A DNA stretch of 64,000 nucleotides from Woeseiaceae bacterium (GCA_030066075.1 JASJCH010000008.1:1-64000), one strand, 5' to 3'; positions 17,958 through 26,510 are shown, counted from the stretch's first letter. The notes: generated from the sequence alone by a model not told the origin. Made by a program: numbers and translations.

Positions 17958-18578
17958 GTGAATATGGATTTGGCAAGCAGAAGGAAGCAGTCAGGATTTA
18001 CTCTCGTCGAGATCGCCATCGTGCTGGTCATTATCGGCCTCCTGATTGGTGGAGTACTCAAAGGCCGCGAGATGATCACCAATGCCAAGATCAAGCGTAT
18101 CGAGAATGATTTCGGCGGCGTGTCAGCGGCCATTTTCGCGTACCAGGATCGCTATGGCGTGCTGCCTGGTGACGATCCCGCCGCATCGAGTCGTTTCTCC
18201 GGCGATTGGCGCGGTTCCGACAATGGCAACGGTAACGGCAATATCTCCGGTGGTTGGAACAGCACCAACAACGGCGATGAGTCCCGCAAGCTCTGGAAGC
18301 ACCTGCGCGGCGCCGGACTGATTGCCGGCCCGGTCGATAATACTGATGCAAGCTACCAGCAGCCCAGCAACTCGTTCGGCGGCAATATCGGCATCGACCT
18401 GAATCTATATAACCTCAGCGGACACAATATTGTGTTCGGCGAGATCCCGGGCGACATTGCCCAGATCCTCGAGGCCCGCGGCGACGACAACGACCCGAGC
18501 ACTGGCAGCATTCAGTCGCACAGCTCGTCAACGACGTACGCGATTGATCGTCGCTACGACGTCGCCTTCAGGCAATAA
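17958..18578 (+). CDS. type IV prepilin (candidate major pilin of the MSHA-like system)
   Basis: GTG start with GAGGAA upstream; SGFTLVEIAIVLVIIGLLIGGVLKGREMITNAKIKRIENDFGGVSAAIFAYQDRYGVLPGDD. Confidence 0.88.
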   Translation: MNMDLASRRKQSGFTLVEIAIVLVIIGLLIGGVLKGREMITNAKIKRIENDFGGVSAAIFAYQDRYGVLPGDDPAASSRFSGDWRGSDNGNGNGNISGGWNSTNNGDESRKLWKHLRGAGLIAGPVDNTDASYQQPSNSFGGNIGIDLNLYNLSGHNIVFGEIPGDIAQILEARGDDNDPSTGSIQSHSSSTTYAIDRRYDVAFRQ

Positions 18579-18610
18579 ATTACAACCTCGCTGCTTGAGG
18601 AAGTGGTAAC

Positions 18611-18648
18611 AAGAGCCGTTGCAAGCCGCGTTGCTTGCAACGGCTCTT
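18611..18648. terminator. bidirectional stem-loop between convergent genes
   Basis: Perfect 16-bp inverted repeat AAGAGCCGTTGCAAGC - CGCGTT - GCTTGCAACGGCTCTT between stop codons of pilin and HDOD genes. Confidence 0.75.
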
Positions 18649-18664
18649 GCGCATAGTGCGAGTG

Positions 18665-19507
18665 TCAGCCGACGGACTGGCGCATCGACTGCGAGTGCAG
18701 GTCATACGCTTCACGAACGCTCGGCCAGCTATCCGTTGTCAGGCGCAGCCTGGCAATGATGTCATCCGTAGACTCCGCAAGCGGGTCGTCCTGATCGTCT
18801 TGCTGCAAAATCAGTTGCGCCGCGTAGATAACGTCGATCATTGACGCGGACGCATTGCCTTCTCGAATCAGGTGGTCCTCGTACTCGACGGAGTTTGCGA
18901 TCTCGTCGGGAAAGCCCCACGACTCTACGATCAGTTTGCCGACGCTGGCATACCACTCGTCAAGGACGCTCGAAAGCGATTCGGCGTCGCCGAGAAAGTT
19001 GGGGTAGTCCTGCGCCTTGGTGAGAATGTAGAGCTTGCCGATCTGGTGGAGCAGCCCGCAAAGGAACGCGTTGTCGGGGTTGACGGTCTCCGAATTGCGG
19101 GCGATGACGAAGCACATGGACGCCAACGAGAGACTGCTGCTCCAGATGTCCTTGATCGAACTCTTCAGCGCGTCATGTTGCGAGGCGTTGAAAATCTGTT
19201 CGACGGCCAGCGTTATGGCCATATTGCGAACGACTTCGAATCCCAGCCGACTGATGGCGAGAGCGAGGTCCGTAATTTCGATACCGGCACGATTGTGAAA
19301 TGCGGAGTTCGCTCCAACCAGCAGCCGCGCGACCAGCACGGCATCCGTGCGCACGACGTCGGCGAGTCTCTCGGACGAACACTGCGGATCCTCGAGCGCG
19401 GTGCGAATGTTGATCACTACATCCGGGAATGACGGTAGCTTGATGTTCTTGGAATTGAGATCTTCGGCGAGCTGCTGCAGGAATTGTGCTTGCTCTTCGG
19501 TTGACAC
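18665..19507 (-). CDS. HDOD domain protein, paralog of 1039-1881
   Basis: LPSFPDVVINIRTAL...AISRLGFEVVRNMAITLAVEQIF...AFLCGLLHQIGKLYILTKA matches the first HDOD protein along its length. Confidence 0.85.
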   Translation of the reverse strand: MSTEEQAQFLQQLAEDLNSKNIKLPSFPDVVINIRTALEDPQCSSERLADVVRTDAVLVARLLVGANSAFHNRAGIEITDLALAISRLGFEVVRNMAITLAVEQIFNASQHDALKSSIKDIWSSSLSLASMCFVIARNSETVNPDNAFLCGLLHQIGKLYILTKAQDYPNFLGDAESLSSVLDEWYASVGKLIVESWGFPDEIANSVEYEDHLIREGNASASMIDVIYAAQLILQQDDQDDPLAESTDDIIARLRLTTDSWPSVREAYDLHSQSMRQSVG

Positions 19508-19776
19508 TGGACTCTCCGGAAGTGTAACGGCGCCAGCCCGATACTATGACCGAGGTAATCGCCTCGGGCAACCTGTTGTGCTGCGAGACAAACGAAAAAA
19601 AACTCGGTGGTAACTACCGATTGCAACTACGGTTTCGCTAACCTATATTGGTTTACGAGTGAAAGGGTCGTTTGCATGTAAGCCTGTTTGAACAGCGACA
19701 CGCGAACTATCTGTCGATAACCAGAGTGGCGCGGCTTTATGCCATGCGTTAGAGCGAAAATTCCGGCGGTCGCGCC

Positions 19777-20904
19777 GTGAAGATAGACAGAATCCAGCGG
19801 CATCACCCCTGGGTGCGCCTGCACTCCCTTGACTATCCGGTCCGGCTCGACGCGCTCAGCGCCGTTCTTGATGAAATCCACGCCGAGCACCAGCCTGCTC
19901 GCAGCAATCGCCGCGCCGCCAGCGTCAACGGCATCATCGGCGAAAGTGACGGCATGCGGCAGGTGCGCAGGCTTGTCGACAAGGTGGCGCCGTCCATGGC
20001 GACCGTGCTCATCACCGGGGAATCCGGTACCGGCAAAGAGGTCGTTGCCCGGCAGCTGCATGCGCTGTCCGGTCGTGACGGGCGATTCGTGGCCGTCAAC
20101 TGCGGCGCGATACCGGAACAGCTCCTTGAAAGCGAGTTGTTCGGACACGAGCGAGGGGCTTTTACCGGCGCTGTGAGCGGGCGCGCGGGTCGCTTCGAGG
20201 AGGCGGAGGGAGGCACGTTCTTCCTCGACGAGATCGGCGACATGCCGCTCGCCATGCAGGTCAAGCTGCTGCGGGTCTTGCAGGAGCGCAGCGTGGAACG
20301 CGTCGGGGCCACGAGCAGCATCCCGGTGGACGTACGCGTCATTGCGGCGACGCATCGCGATCTGCCGTCACGAATCGAAGCCGGGGAGTTTCGCGAGGAC
20401 CTTTACTACCGGCTGAGCGTATTCCCCATTGAAATTCCGCCACTGCGCGATCGTCCGGAAGACATCAGGCCGCTGGCGGAGGCTTTTCTCGACCGCACCC
20501 GTTTCGATCTGGGCGTGGATCTCGATATTTCGGCCGACGCTTTTGACAGGCTCGAGCGTTACGACTGGCCGGGCAACGTCCGCGAACTCGTCAACCTGAT
20601 TGAACGGCTCTCTGTGCTGCGCCCCAACGGCGTAGTGAGAGAACAGGACCTGCCGTGGCCGATTGTTGAGGCCCAGCCGGAGCCCGAGGTGCTGAGTGCC
20701 GACGTTGCGCCGGTGGGGGCGGATCCGCACGTGACGCTGCCGAAGGACGGGCTCAATCTCAAAGAACACCTGGCCGCGGTGGAGCGGCAGATGATCCAGG
20801 ACGCACTCGCCCAGGCGGACGGCGTCGTCCAGCGCGCCGCTGAAATTCTGGGCGTCGGACGAACCACCCTCGTGGAGAAAATCCGCCGCCTGGACATCAA
20901 CTGA
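19777..20904 (+). CDS. FleQ/FlrA-like sigma-54-dependent activator lacking most of its N-terminal domain
   Basis: GTG start; [21 protein letters not shown] loop, [14 protein letters not shown]-terminal Fis [23 protein letters not shown] as in FleQ. Confidence 0.85.
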   Translation: MKIDRIQRHHPWVRLHSLDYPVRLDALSAVLDEIHAEHQPARSNRRAASVNGIIGESDGMRQVRRLVDKVAPSMATVLITGESGTGKEVVARQLHALSGRDGRFVAVNCGAIPEQLLESELFGHERGAFTGAVSGRAGRFEEAEGGTFFLDEIGDMPLAMQVKLLRVLQERSVERVGATSSIPVDVRVIAATHRDLPSRIEAGEFREDLYYRLSVFPIEIPPLRDRPEDIRPLAEAFLDRTRFDLGVDLDISADAFDRLERYDWPGNVRELVNLIERLSVLRPNGVVREQDLPWPIVEAQPEPEVLSADVAPVGADPHVTLPKDGLNLKEHLAAVERQMIQDALAQADGVVQRAAEILGVGRTTLVEKIRRLDIN

Positions 20905-21003
20905 TTGCCAGGGCCCAACGGTTACACCTGAATCCGTGGGCTAACCCGGGCACAACAACTACACTAAGGGTGTTTGATGGTCTGACCTGGCAGGGGAGGC
21001 ACA

Positions 21004-22038
21004 GTGGCGCGCTCGATACCGGTTTTGTTCCTGGTGCTGATGGCAATGCCGCTCGCTGCGCAGGAAGGTGATCGCGCGGACCCGCTGTTTCAGGACACCG
21101 CGATTCTCGCCGTAACAATCACCGGACCGCTAAAAACCCTCGTCAAGGAACGGCCGAAAGAGGACTACCTCGACGGCTTCCTCGAGTACACCGAAGCAGA
21201 CGGCCGCAGCGTCAAGCTGGATCTCGAGATTCGGGCGCGGGGCCACTTCCGGCACGCCAATTGTGATTACCCGCCGGTCTTGCTGAACCTCAAGCGCAAG
21301 CAGACGCCCGGAACACTGTTCGAGAACCAGAACAAGCTGAAGCTCGTCGTCCAGTGCGACCGGTCCAGCCAATTCGAGCAGGCCGTTCTGCGAGAGTATC
21401 TTGCTTACCGGATTCTCAACGCCGTCACGGACAAGAGCTTCCGGGTGCGCCCGCTGAGCATCACCTACGTCGATACCGAGAAGCCTGACGGCAGAGAGCC
21501 GCGCTACGCGTTCCTGATCGAGCACAAGAAGCGCCTGGGCGAGCGATTCGGCGTGCAGGACCTCGCGATTGAGCGCACGGCGGTGAGCGCGCTCGATGGC
21601 GCGCAGCTCAACCTGACATCGATCTTCGGGTTCCTGATCGGCAATACCGATTTCTCACCGGTTGCCGGCGCGCCGGGCAGGGACTGTTGCCACAACTACG
21701 TGCTGTTCGGCGAAGACGGCATACCGCAATGGGCAGTCCCCTACGATTTCGACATGTCCGGCCTGGTCGACGCGCCGTACGCCACGCCCAATGAACGATT
21801 CAATTTGCGCACCGTGCGGCAAAGACTCTATCGCGGTCGATGCGTGAATAACGAGCACGTCGAGGCCTCGCTGCAGACGTTCAGGGACAATCGGGATGCG
21901 ATCTACGCGCTGGTCGATGAGCATGAGGGGCTGAAGCCTTACCTCCGCAAGAAGGTCACGAAATACATCGACGATTTCTACGAGTTGATCAACGATCCCC
22001 GCGATGTCGAGAGAAGAATCCTCGACGAGTGCATCTGA
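21004..22038 (+). CDS. secreted protein with possible kinase-like (CotH/HipA-type) core
   Basis: GTG start, signal peptide ending LAAQ; motifs VLREYLAYRILN, GNTDFS...CCHNYVLF...VPYDFDMSGLVDAPYA. Confidence 0.55.
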   Translation: MARSIPVLFLVLMAMPLAAQEGDRADPLFQDTAILAVTITGPLKTLVKERPKEDYLDGFLEYTEADGRSVKLDLEIRARGHFRHANCDYPPVLLNLKRKQTPGTLFENQNKLKLVVQCDRSSQFEQAVLREYLAYRILNAVTDKSFRVRPLSITYVDTEKPDGREPRYAFLIEHKKRLGERFGVQDLAIERTAVSALDGAQLNLTSIFGFLIGNTDFSPVAGAPGRDCCHNYVLFGEDGIPQWAVPYDFDMSGLVDAPYATPNERFNLRTVRQRLYRGRCVNNEHVEASLQTFRDNRDAIYALVDEHEGLKPYLRKKVTKYIDDFYELINDPRDVERRILDECI

Positions 22039-22200
22039 GTATTTTGTAACAAGTCGTCGCCGCGGTTACGCCTGGCAGCCTAAAAAGGGCGTGGGGGTCA
22101 AGGAATGCAGTGCGTTTCCACAGCCCCCGCCGCCCGTTTGCCCATGAAAACCCGAGATTGAGACGTTGTTCCGGATTCCTGCGGAGTCATGGACTACGAT

Positions 22201-22228
22201 CTCGACAGAGCAATGACTGCTTGTCGAG
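22201..22228 (+). promoter_or_regulatory. 5' UTR hairpin directly upstream of Nav channel gene
   Basis: CTCGACAgAGCA-ATGAC-TGCTTGTCGAG inverted repeat, 10 nt before the ATG, overlapping a GAGG Shine-Dalgarno candidate. Confidence 0.5.
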
Positions 22229-22237
22229 GGCTTTTCA

Positions 22238-23068
22238 ATGAACAGCAGGGCACTCGCTATATCGCACGCAAACGGGCTTCGTGACTTCGTCGAGTCACGC
22301 GCGTTTCAATTTTTCGTGACGGCCGTCATCGTCATCAACGCCGTCACCCTTGGGCTCGAAACTTCTCCATCTGCTGTCGAGAGATTCGGCACACAGCTAC
22401 ACGTCATCGACAGGGCGGCGCTGTGGGTCTTCACGATCGAGCTTGCTCTCAAGCTACTGGTTTACCGGGGCCGATTCTTCAAGGACGGCTGGAACGTCTT
22501 TGATTTCACGATCGTAACCATTGCCTGGATTCCGGCGGCAGGACCTCTGTCCGTATTACGGGCACTGCGTATCATGCGTGTGCTCCGTCTTATCTCCGTC
22601 ATTCCTTCCATGCGCAAGGTGGTCGGCGCGCTGTTCAGCGCGTTACCGGGCATGGGCTCAATTGTCTGTGTGCTAATGCTCGTGTATTACATTGCCGCCG
22701 TCATGGCGACCAACCTGTTCGGAGGCGCGTTCCCGAACTGGTTCGGCAGCATTGGTGAATCCATGTTCAGCTTGTTCCAGATCATGACGCTGGAGAGCTG
22801 GTCGACGGGAATCGTACGTCCTGTCATGCAGGTGTATCCGCAAGCCTGGCTGTTCTTTGTGCCGTTTATCGTCATCACGAGCTTTACCGTACTGAATCTC
22901 TTCATCGCTCTGATCGTCAATTCGATGCAACTGTTGAATGCCGAGACCAGCGACGAGATTCATGCCGAGGCAGAACTCGCGCACGGGGAGCGCGAGGCGT
23001 TGTCACAGCAGATCGATGCGCTGGCAATGCAAGTACGCAGGCTGCAACGCAGCTTGAACGACAGATAA
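22238..23068 (+). CDS. bacterial voltage-gated sodium channel (NaChBac/NavMs family)
   Basis: S4 LRALRIMRVLRLISVIPSMRKV, pore filter MTLESWSTG, S6 then C-terminal coiled coil. Confidence 0.92.
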   Translation: MNSRALAISHANGLRDFVESRAFQFFVTAVIVINAVTLGLETSPSAVERFGTQLHVIDRAALWVFTIELALKLLVYRGRFFKDGWNVFDFTIVTIAWIPAAGPLSVLRALRIMRVLRLISVIPSMRKVVGALFSALPGMGSIVCVLMLVYYIAAVMATNLFGGAFPNWFGSIGESMFSLFQIMTLESWSTGIVRPVMQVYPQAWLFFVPFIVITSFTVLNLFIALIVNSMQLLNAETSDEIHAEAELAHGEREALSQQIDALAMQVRRLQRSLNDR

Positions 23069-23105
23069 AAAAAGCCGCCCACCAAAAAGGTGAAAGCGGC
23101 TTTTT
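23069..23105 (+). terminator. rho-independent terminator after Nav channel gene
   Basis: AAAAAGCCGC ... GCGGCTTTTT inverted repeat starting right at the stop codon. Confidence 0.85.
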
Positions 23106-23113
23106 CTGATGAC

Positions 23114-23133
23114 TGGTCGGGGTGAGAGGATTT
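23114..23133. repeat. duplicate of tRNA-Pro 3' end
   Basis: TGGTCGGGGTGAGAGGATTT identical to 23298-23317 (3' end of tRNA-Pro incl. CCA). Confidence 0.9.
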
Positions 23134-23136
23134 CAT

Positions 23137-23229
23137 GGCGGGCATCCTGCCCGCCACCCTGCGGGCGCACTCGCTTTGCTCGTGCGTGCAAAATTGCATC
23201 CTGCAATTTTGTGAACCTCATTTCGGTTC
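23137..23229. repeat. cluster of short hairpins
   Basis: GGCGGGCA-TCC-TGCCCGCC (23137-23155), CAAAATTGCA-TCC-TGCAATTTTG (23189-23211), GAACC-N7-GGTTC (23213-23229). Confidence 0.85.
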
Positions 23230-23249
23230 CGTATCCCGCCCACGCCCAA

Positions 23250-23290
23250 AAAGAAAAAGGCCCCAACTAGACGTAAGGGCCTTTTTCTTT
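23250..23290 (-). terminator. terminator of tRNA-Pro gene
   Basis: AAAGAAAAAGGCCC ... GGGCCTTTTTCTTT 14-bp perfect inverted repeat just downstream of the tRNA. Confidence 0.85.
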
Positions 23291-23297
23291 CTGAACG

Positions 23298-23374
23298 TGG
23301 TCGGGGTGAGAGGATTTGAACCTCCGGCCCCTGCCTCCCGAAGACAGTGCTCTACCAGGCTGAGCTACACCCCG
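23298..23374 (-). tRNA. tRNA-Pro(CGG)
   Basis: CGGGGTGTAGCTCAGCCTGGTAGAGCACTGTCTTCGGGAGGCAGGGGCCGGAGGTTCAAATCCTCTCACCCCGACCA; cloverleaf, encoded CCA, anticodon CGG. Confidence 0.97.
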
Positions 23375-23420
23375 AACAGGCGCGCAATAATACACCCAGA
23401 TTTCGGGTGCGGCTACCCGC

Positions 23421-24155
23421 TCAATCACCAATTTCGGGCATGAAAATGCGTCTTTTGCCCTCATCGGAACCTAATTCGGGCTGGATTGCCGGGATGCCCG
23501 CCGCTTGCCGCCTGCGGGCCCAGTCCATGAGCGCGGCGACCGAGTCTTTGCCCTGGAAACTCTCTATGGTCCGCTGCGTCGGGAACGGAATCTCGCGTTC
23601 GCCGGACCGGGCCGAGGCAATCGCTTTGGCGACCGTCGCCCAGCAATAGTCGGTGATCTCGTTGCCGTCGGGCCGGACCGCCTGGCCTACGGGCATGGCC
23701 GCCAGGAAGAACCGCGTCGACCAGCGCTTGGGCAACGCCGAGGGCGTTATCCAATGGGCGAAGTACTGCAGCTCGTTACACGGAATGGTCAAACCGAACT
23801 CGTCCAGCAGTTCTTTCCATGACAGCTCGCCATCGTGCAGGCGGTTCCGATACTCGTCGCCCGGGGGAGCCTGCGCTCCCAGCAGCACGCCGGTTTCCTC
23901 GAACAGCTCGCGAACGACGGCGCCGTAGTAGTCGAGCGCGCCGGACTCGACGCCGAGCAGGGCGTCTGCCTCGTCTGAGGCAAGCCCCGAGCACATCGAT
24001 CGGGCTTCGGCTTCGTCCGGGTCGAGCACACCGCCGGGGAACGTGTAGCTGTCGCCGAAGGCGTCACCGGCGCGGCGGCGCACCAGCAACATTTCGGGTC
24101 CACGATCGGAATCACGGAGCAGGACAACTGTGGAGGAGGGCAGTGGTTCGGTCAT
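23421..24155 (-). CDS. NUDIX hydrolase
   Basis: SYTFPGGVLDPDE...GAVVRELFEETGVLLG Nudix-box-like (acetyl/acyl-CoA-type long form). Confidence 0.85.
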   Translation of the reverse strand: MTEPLPSSTVVLLRDSDRGPEMLLVRRRAGDAFGDSYTFPGGVLDPDEAEARSMCSGLASDEADALLGVESGALDYYGAVVRELFEETGVLLGAQAPPGDEYRNRLHDGELSWKELLDEFGLTIPCNELQYFAHWITPSALPKRWSTRFFLAAMPVGQAVRPDGNEITDYCWATVAKAIASARSGEREIPFPTQRTIESFQGKDSVAALMDWARRRQAAGIPAIQPELGSDEGKRRIFMPEIGD

Positions 24156-24158
24156 GGC

Positions 24159-25496
24159 TTAGCGAACGTGAGTGCGCCAGGCGAGGATACCGCCGATCGC
24201 CATCGGCACCGCAAACAGGTAGTAGTTCATCGACATGTCGAGCCCGGCCGCGATCAGGTGGCCCGCCACAGCGGGCCCGACGACTGCACCGAACCTGCCG
24301 AGCCCGATGGCCCAGCCGATGCCCGTGCTGCGGATGCTCGTCGGGTAGAGCTTGGCCGCCACCGCATAGAGTCCCATGAAGCCGCCCTGCTGCAGGAAGC
24401 CGATAACGAACGTGATCGCCAGCAGCAGGTCGAGGTTCCGCGGGGCGGCCGCAAAAGCAACCATCGAGAGCGACGACAGCAGCAGGAAGCTCGAAACGAG
24501 ACTGGACAGCTTCCAGCGCGTGGCGAGGAAACCCAGCGCAAAAACGCCGATGATCGCGCTCAGGTTGAACAGGAAGAACGCGTCGCGCCCGGCCTCGGCC
24601 GAGAACCCGGACTGTTCCATCAGGCGCGGTATCCAGCTCATCAGGAAATACAGCGTGCCGAAGCACATGAAGAAGGTCGCCCAGAGGATCAGCGTGCTCT
24701 TCCAGTGCTCTTCCGACAGCAGGAGCCGCATATTGCCGAACAGGTTGCGTTTGCTTCCGGCGTCTCCTGCTTCGACGCGCGGCATTGCGTCGATACCGGG
24801 CTTGCGGAGGCTGGTCAGTATCTTGTTTACACGCCCCAGCGCGTTACGTGGTCGCCGCTCGAACAGGTACTTGAGTGACTCGGGCAGCAGGACTATGGCC
24901 GCGACAGCCATGGCCAACGTCATGATGCCACCGAACCAGAACATGCCGCGCCAGCCATAGTCGGGCATGACGTAGCCGCCGATAACCGATGTCATCATTG
25001 CGCCCGCTGGATAGCCCGCTGTGACGACCGTGACAGCGAGCGCGCGGTATTTTTCGGGGCTGTACTCAGCAGCCAGCGTCGCCTGTGAGGCGAGCAGCGC
25101 GCCGCCGCCCAGTCCGCTGACGAAACGCAGCGCGATGAACTCGGTCAGCGTCGTGGCGCTCGCGGTCAGCATGACCGACACGCCGATCAGCAGCAGGCTC
25201 GCGATGATCAGTTTGCGTCGGCCGACGATATCGGACAGTGGTGCGAGGACCATGGCGCCAGCCATCATGCCGGCAAGCGCGAAACTGAAGGTCAGGCCGA
25301 GGCGGTCGGCTGACAGGTCGAGGTCAGCCGCGACACCCGAGGCGACGATGGCCATCGCGGTGATGTCGAAGCCGTCCACCATGTTGAACAGGACGCACAG
25401 CGCGATAACCAGGAACTGTCGGGTGCTCGCCTTACCGTCATCGATCACCCGGGCTACGAGATGGGCGCTCGACGCTGGCGCTGCAGATTCGGACAT
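24159..25496 (-). CDS. MFS transporter (AAHS-like)
   Basis: 12-TM pattern; NMVDGFDITAMAIVASGV, LSDIVGRRKLIIASLLLIG. Confidence 0.85.
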   Translation of the reverse strand: MSESAAPASSAHLVARVIDDGKASTRQFLVIALCVLFNMVDGFDITAMAIVASGVAADLDLSADRLGLTFSFALAGMMAGAMVLAPLSDIVGRRKLIIASLLLIGVSVMLTASATTLTEFIALRFVSGLGGGALLASQATLAAEYSPEKYRALAVTVVTAGYPAGAMMTSVIGGYVMPDYGWRGMFWFGGIMTLAMAVAAIVLLPESLKYLFERRPRNALGRVNKILTSLRKPGIDAMPRVEAGDAGSKRNLFGNMRLLLSEEHWKSTLILWATFFMCFGTLYFLMSWIPRLMEQSGFSAEAGRDAFFLFNLSAIIGVFALGFLATRWKLSSLVSSFLLLSSLSMVAFAAAPRNLDLLLAITFVIGFLQQGGFMGLYAVAAKLYPTSIRSTGIGWAIGLGRFGAVVGPAVAGHLIAAGLDMSMNYYLFAVPMAIGGILAWRTHVR

Positions 25497-25511
25497 GGAG
25501 CTGGCTCGGTA

Positions 25512-26510
25512 CTACGAACGTCGTTGTATGGCGAACTCGGCGACTGCGACCAGGGCCTTCTTGTAGTCGGAATCGGGAACGTCGGCGAGGGCCGCGATGG
25601 CCGTGTCGGCCGCCTCCCGCGCCCGGTCGGCCGTGTACGTCAGCGCACCCGTCGATTCGATAATGCGCGTGATCTCGTCGAGCTGGTCCAGGCCGCCATC
25701 AATAATCGCCCGGCGTATCAGGTCACGGTCGGCCTCCGAGCCCTCCTGCATTGCGAAGATCAACGGCAGCGTCGGTTTGCCTTCGGCAAGGTCGTCGCCG
25801 ATGTTCTTGCCGAGTTCGTCGGCGCTCGCGTTGTAGTCGAGCGCGTCGTCGATGAGCTGGAACGCGGCGCCGAGGTTTTTGCCGTAGGTAATCATCGCGG
25901 CCTCGTCGGCCGGGTCGCGGCCTGCCAGCACGGCTGCGATCTGGGCGCCGGCCTCGAAGAGCCGGGCAGTCTTGCGGTAGATGACCTGCCGGTAGGCTTC
26001 CTCGGTCGTGTCCGGGTCGTGCACGTTCATGAGCTGCATGACTTCACCGGCCGCGATCGTGTTGGTGGCATCGGCGAGGATCTGCATGACGCGCATGCTG
26101 TCGATGTCCACCATCATCTGGAACGCGCGTGAGTACAGGAAGTCGCCGACCAGCACACTGGCCTGGTTGCCGAATACGGTGTTGGCCGTGTCGCGGCCAC
26201 GGCGCCGGTCGGAGCCGTCCACGACATCGTCGTGCAGCAGCGTCGCCGTGTGAATGAACTCGATGATTGCCGCGGAACGTACGTGCTGTTCGCCGTCGTA
26301 GCCGAGGGCCCGTGCCGCAAGCAGCACGAGCAGCGGCCGCAGCCGCTTGCCGCCGCTCATGACGATGTACTGCGAGACCTGAGAGACCAGGGCGACGTCG
26401 CTTTCCAGGCTGGCCGTGATCAGCTTGTCGACGGCCTCCATGTCGTCCCGCGCCAGCTCGGTGACGTCGGAGAACGATGGAAAGACGAGGGATTCTTCTA
26501 CCGCGTGCAT
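25512..26510 (-). CDS. ispB: octaprenyl/polyprenyl diphosphate synthase
   Basis: GGKRLRPLLVLL, LLHDDVVDGSDRRRGRDT, LIDDALDY; start ATG 26510 preferred. Confidence 0.92.
   Translation of the reverse strand: MHAVEESLVFPSFSDVTELARDDMEAVDKLITASLESDVALVSQVSQYIVMSGGKRLRPLLVLLAARALGYDGEQHVRSAAIIEFIHTATLLHDDVVDGSDRRRGRDTANTVFGNQASVLVGDFLYSRAFQMMVDIDSMRVMQILADATNTIAAGEVMQLMNVHDPDTTEEAYRQVIYRKTARLFEAGAQIAAVLAGRDPADEAAMITYGKNLGAAFQLIDDALDYNASADELGKNIGDDLAEGKPTLPLIFAMQEGSEADRDLIRRAIIDGGLDQLDEITRIIESTGALTYTADRAREAADTAIAALADVPDSDYKKALVAVAEFAIQRRS

Noticed and set aside
19706-19730. Sigma-28-like -10 (GTCGATAA) upstream of the FleQ C-terminal piece
   Set aside because: The box 11 nt upstream (AGCGACAC) does not resemble TAAAGTTT.
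23114-23374. Integrated prophage or genomic island at tRNA-Pro
   Set aside because: A duplicated tRNA 3' end exists but no integrase or cargo lies between the repeats; kept only as a repeat/scar finding.
23135-23443. 102-aa ORF ending GVRGFEPPAPASRRQCSTRLSYTPN
   Set aside because: Classic spurious translation through a tRNA gene (antisense of tRNA-Pro).
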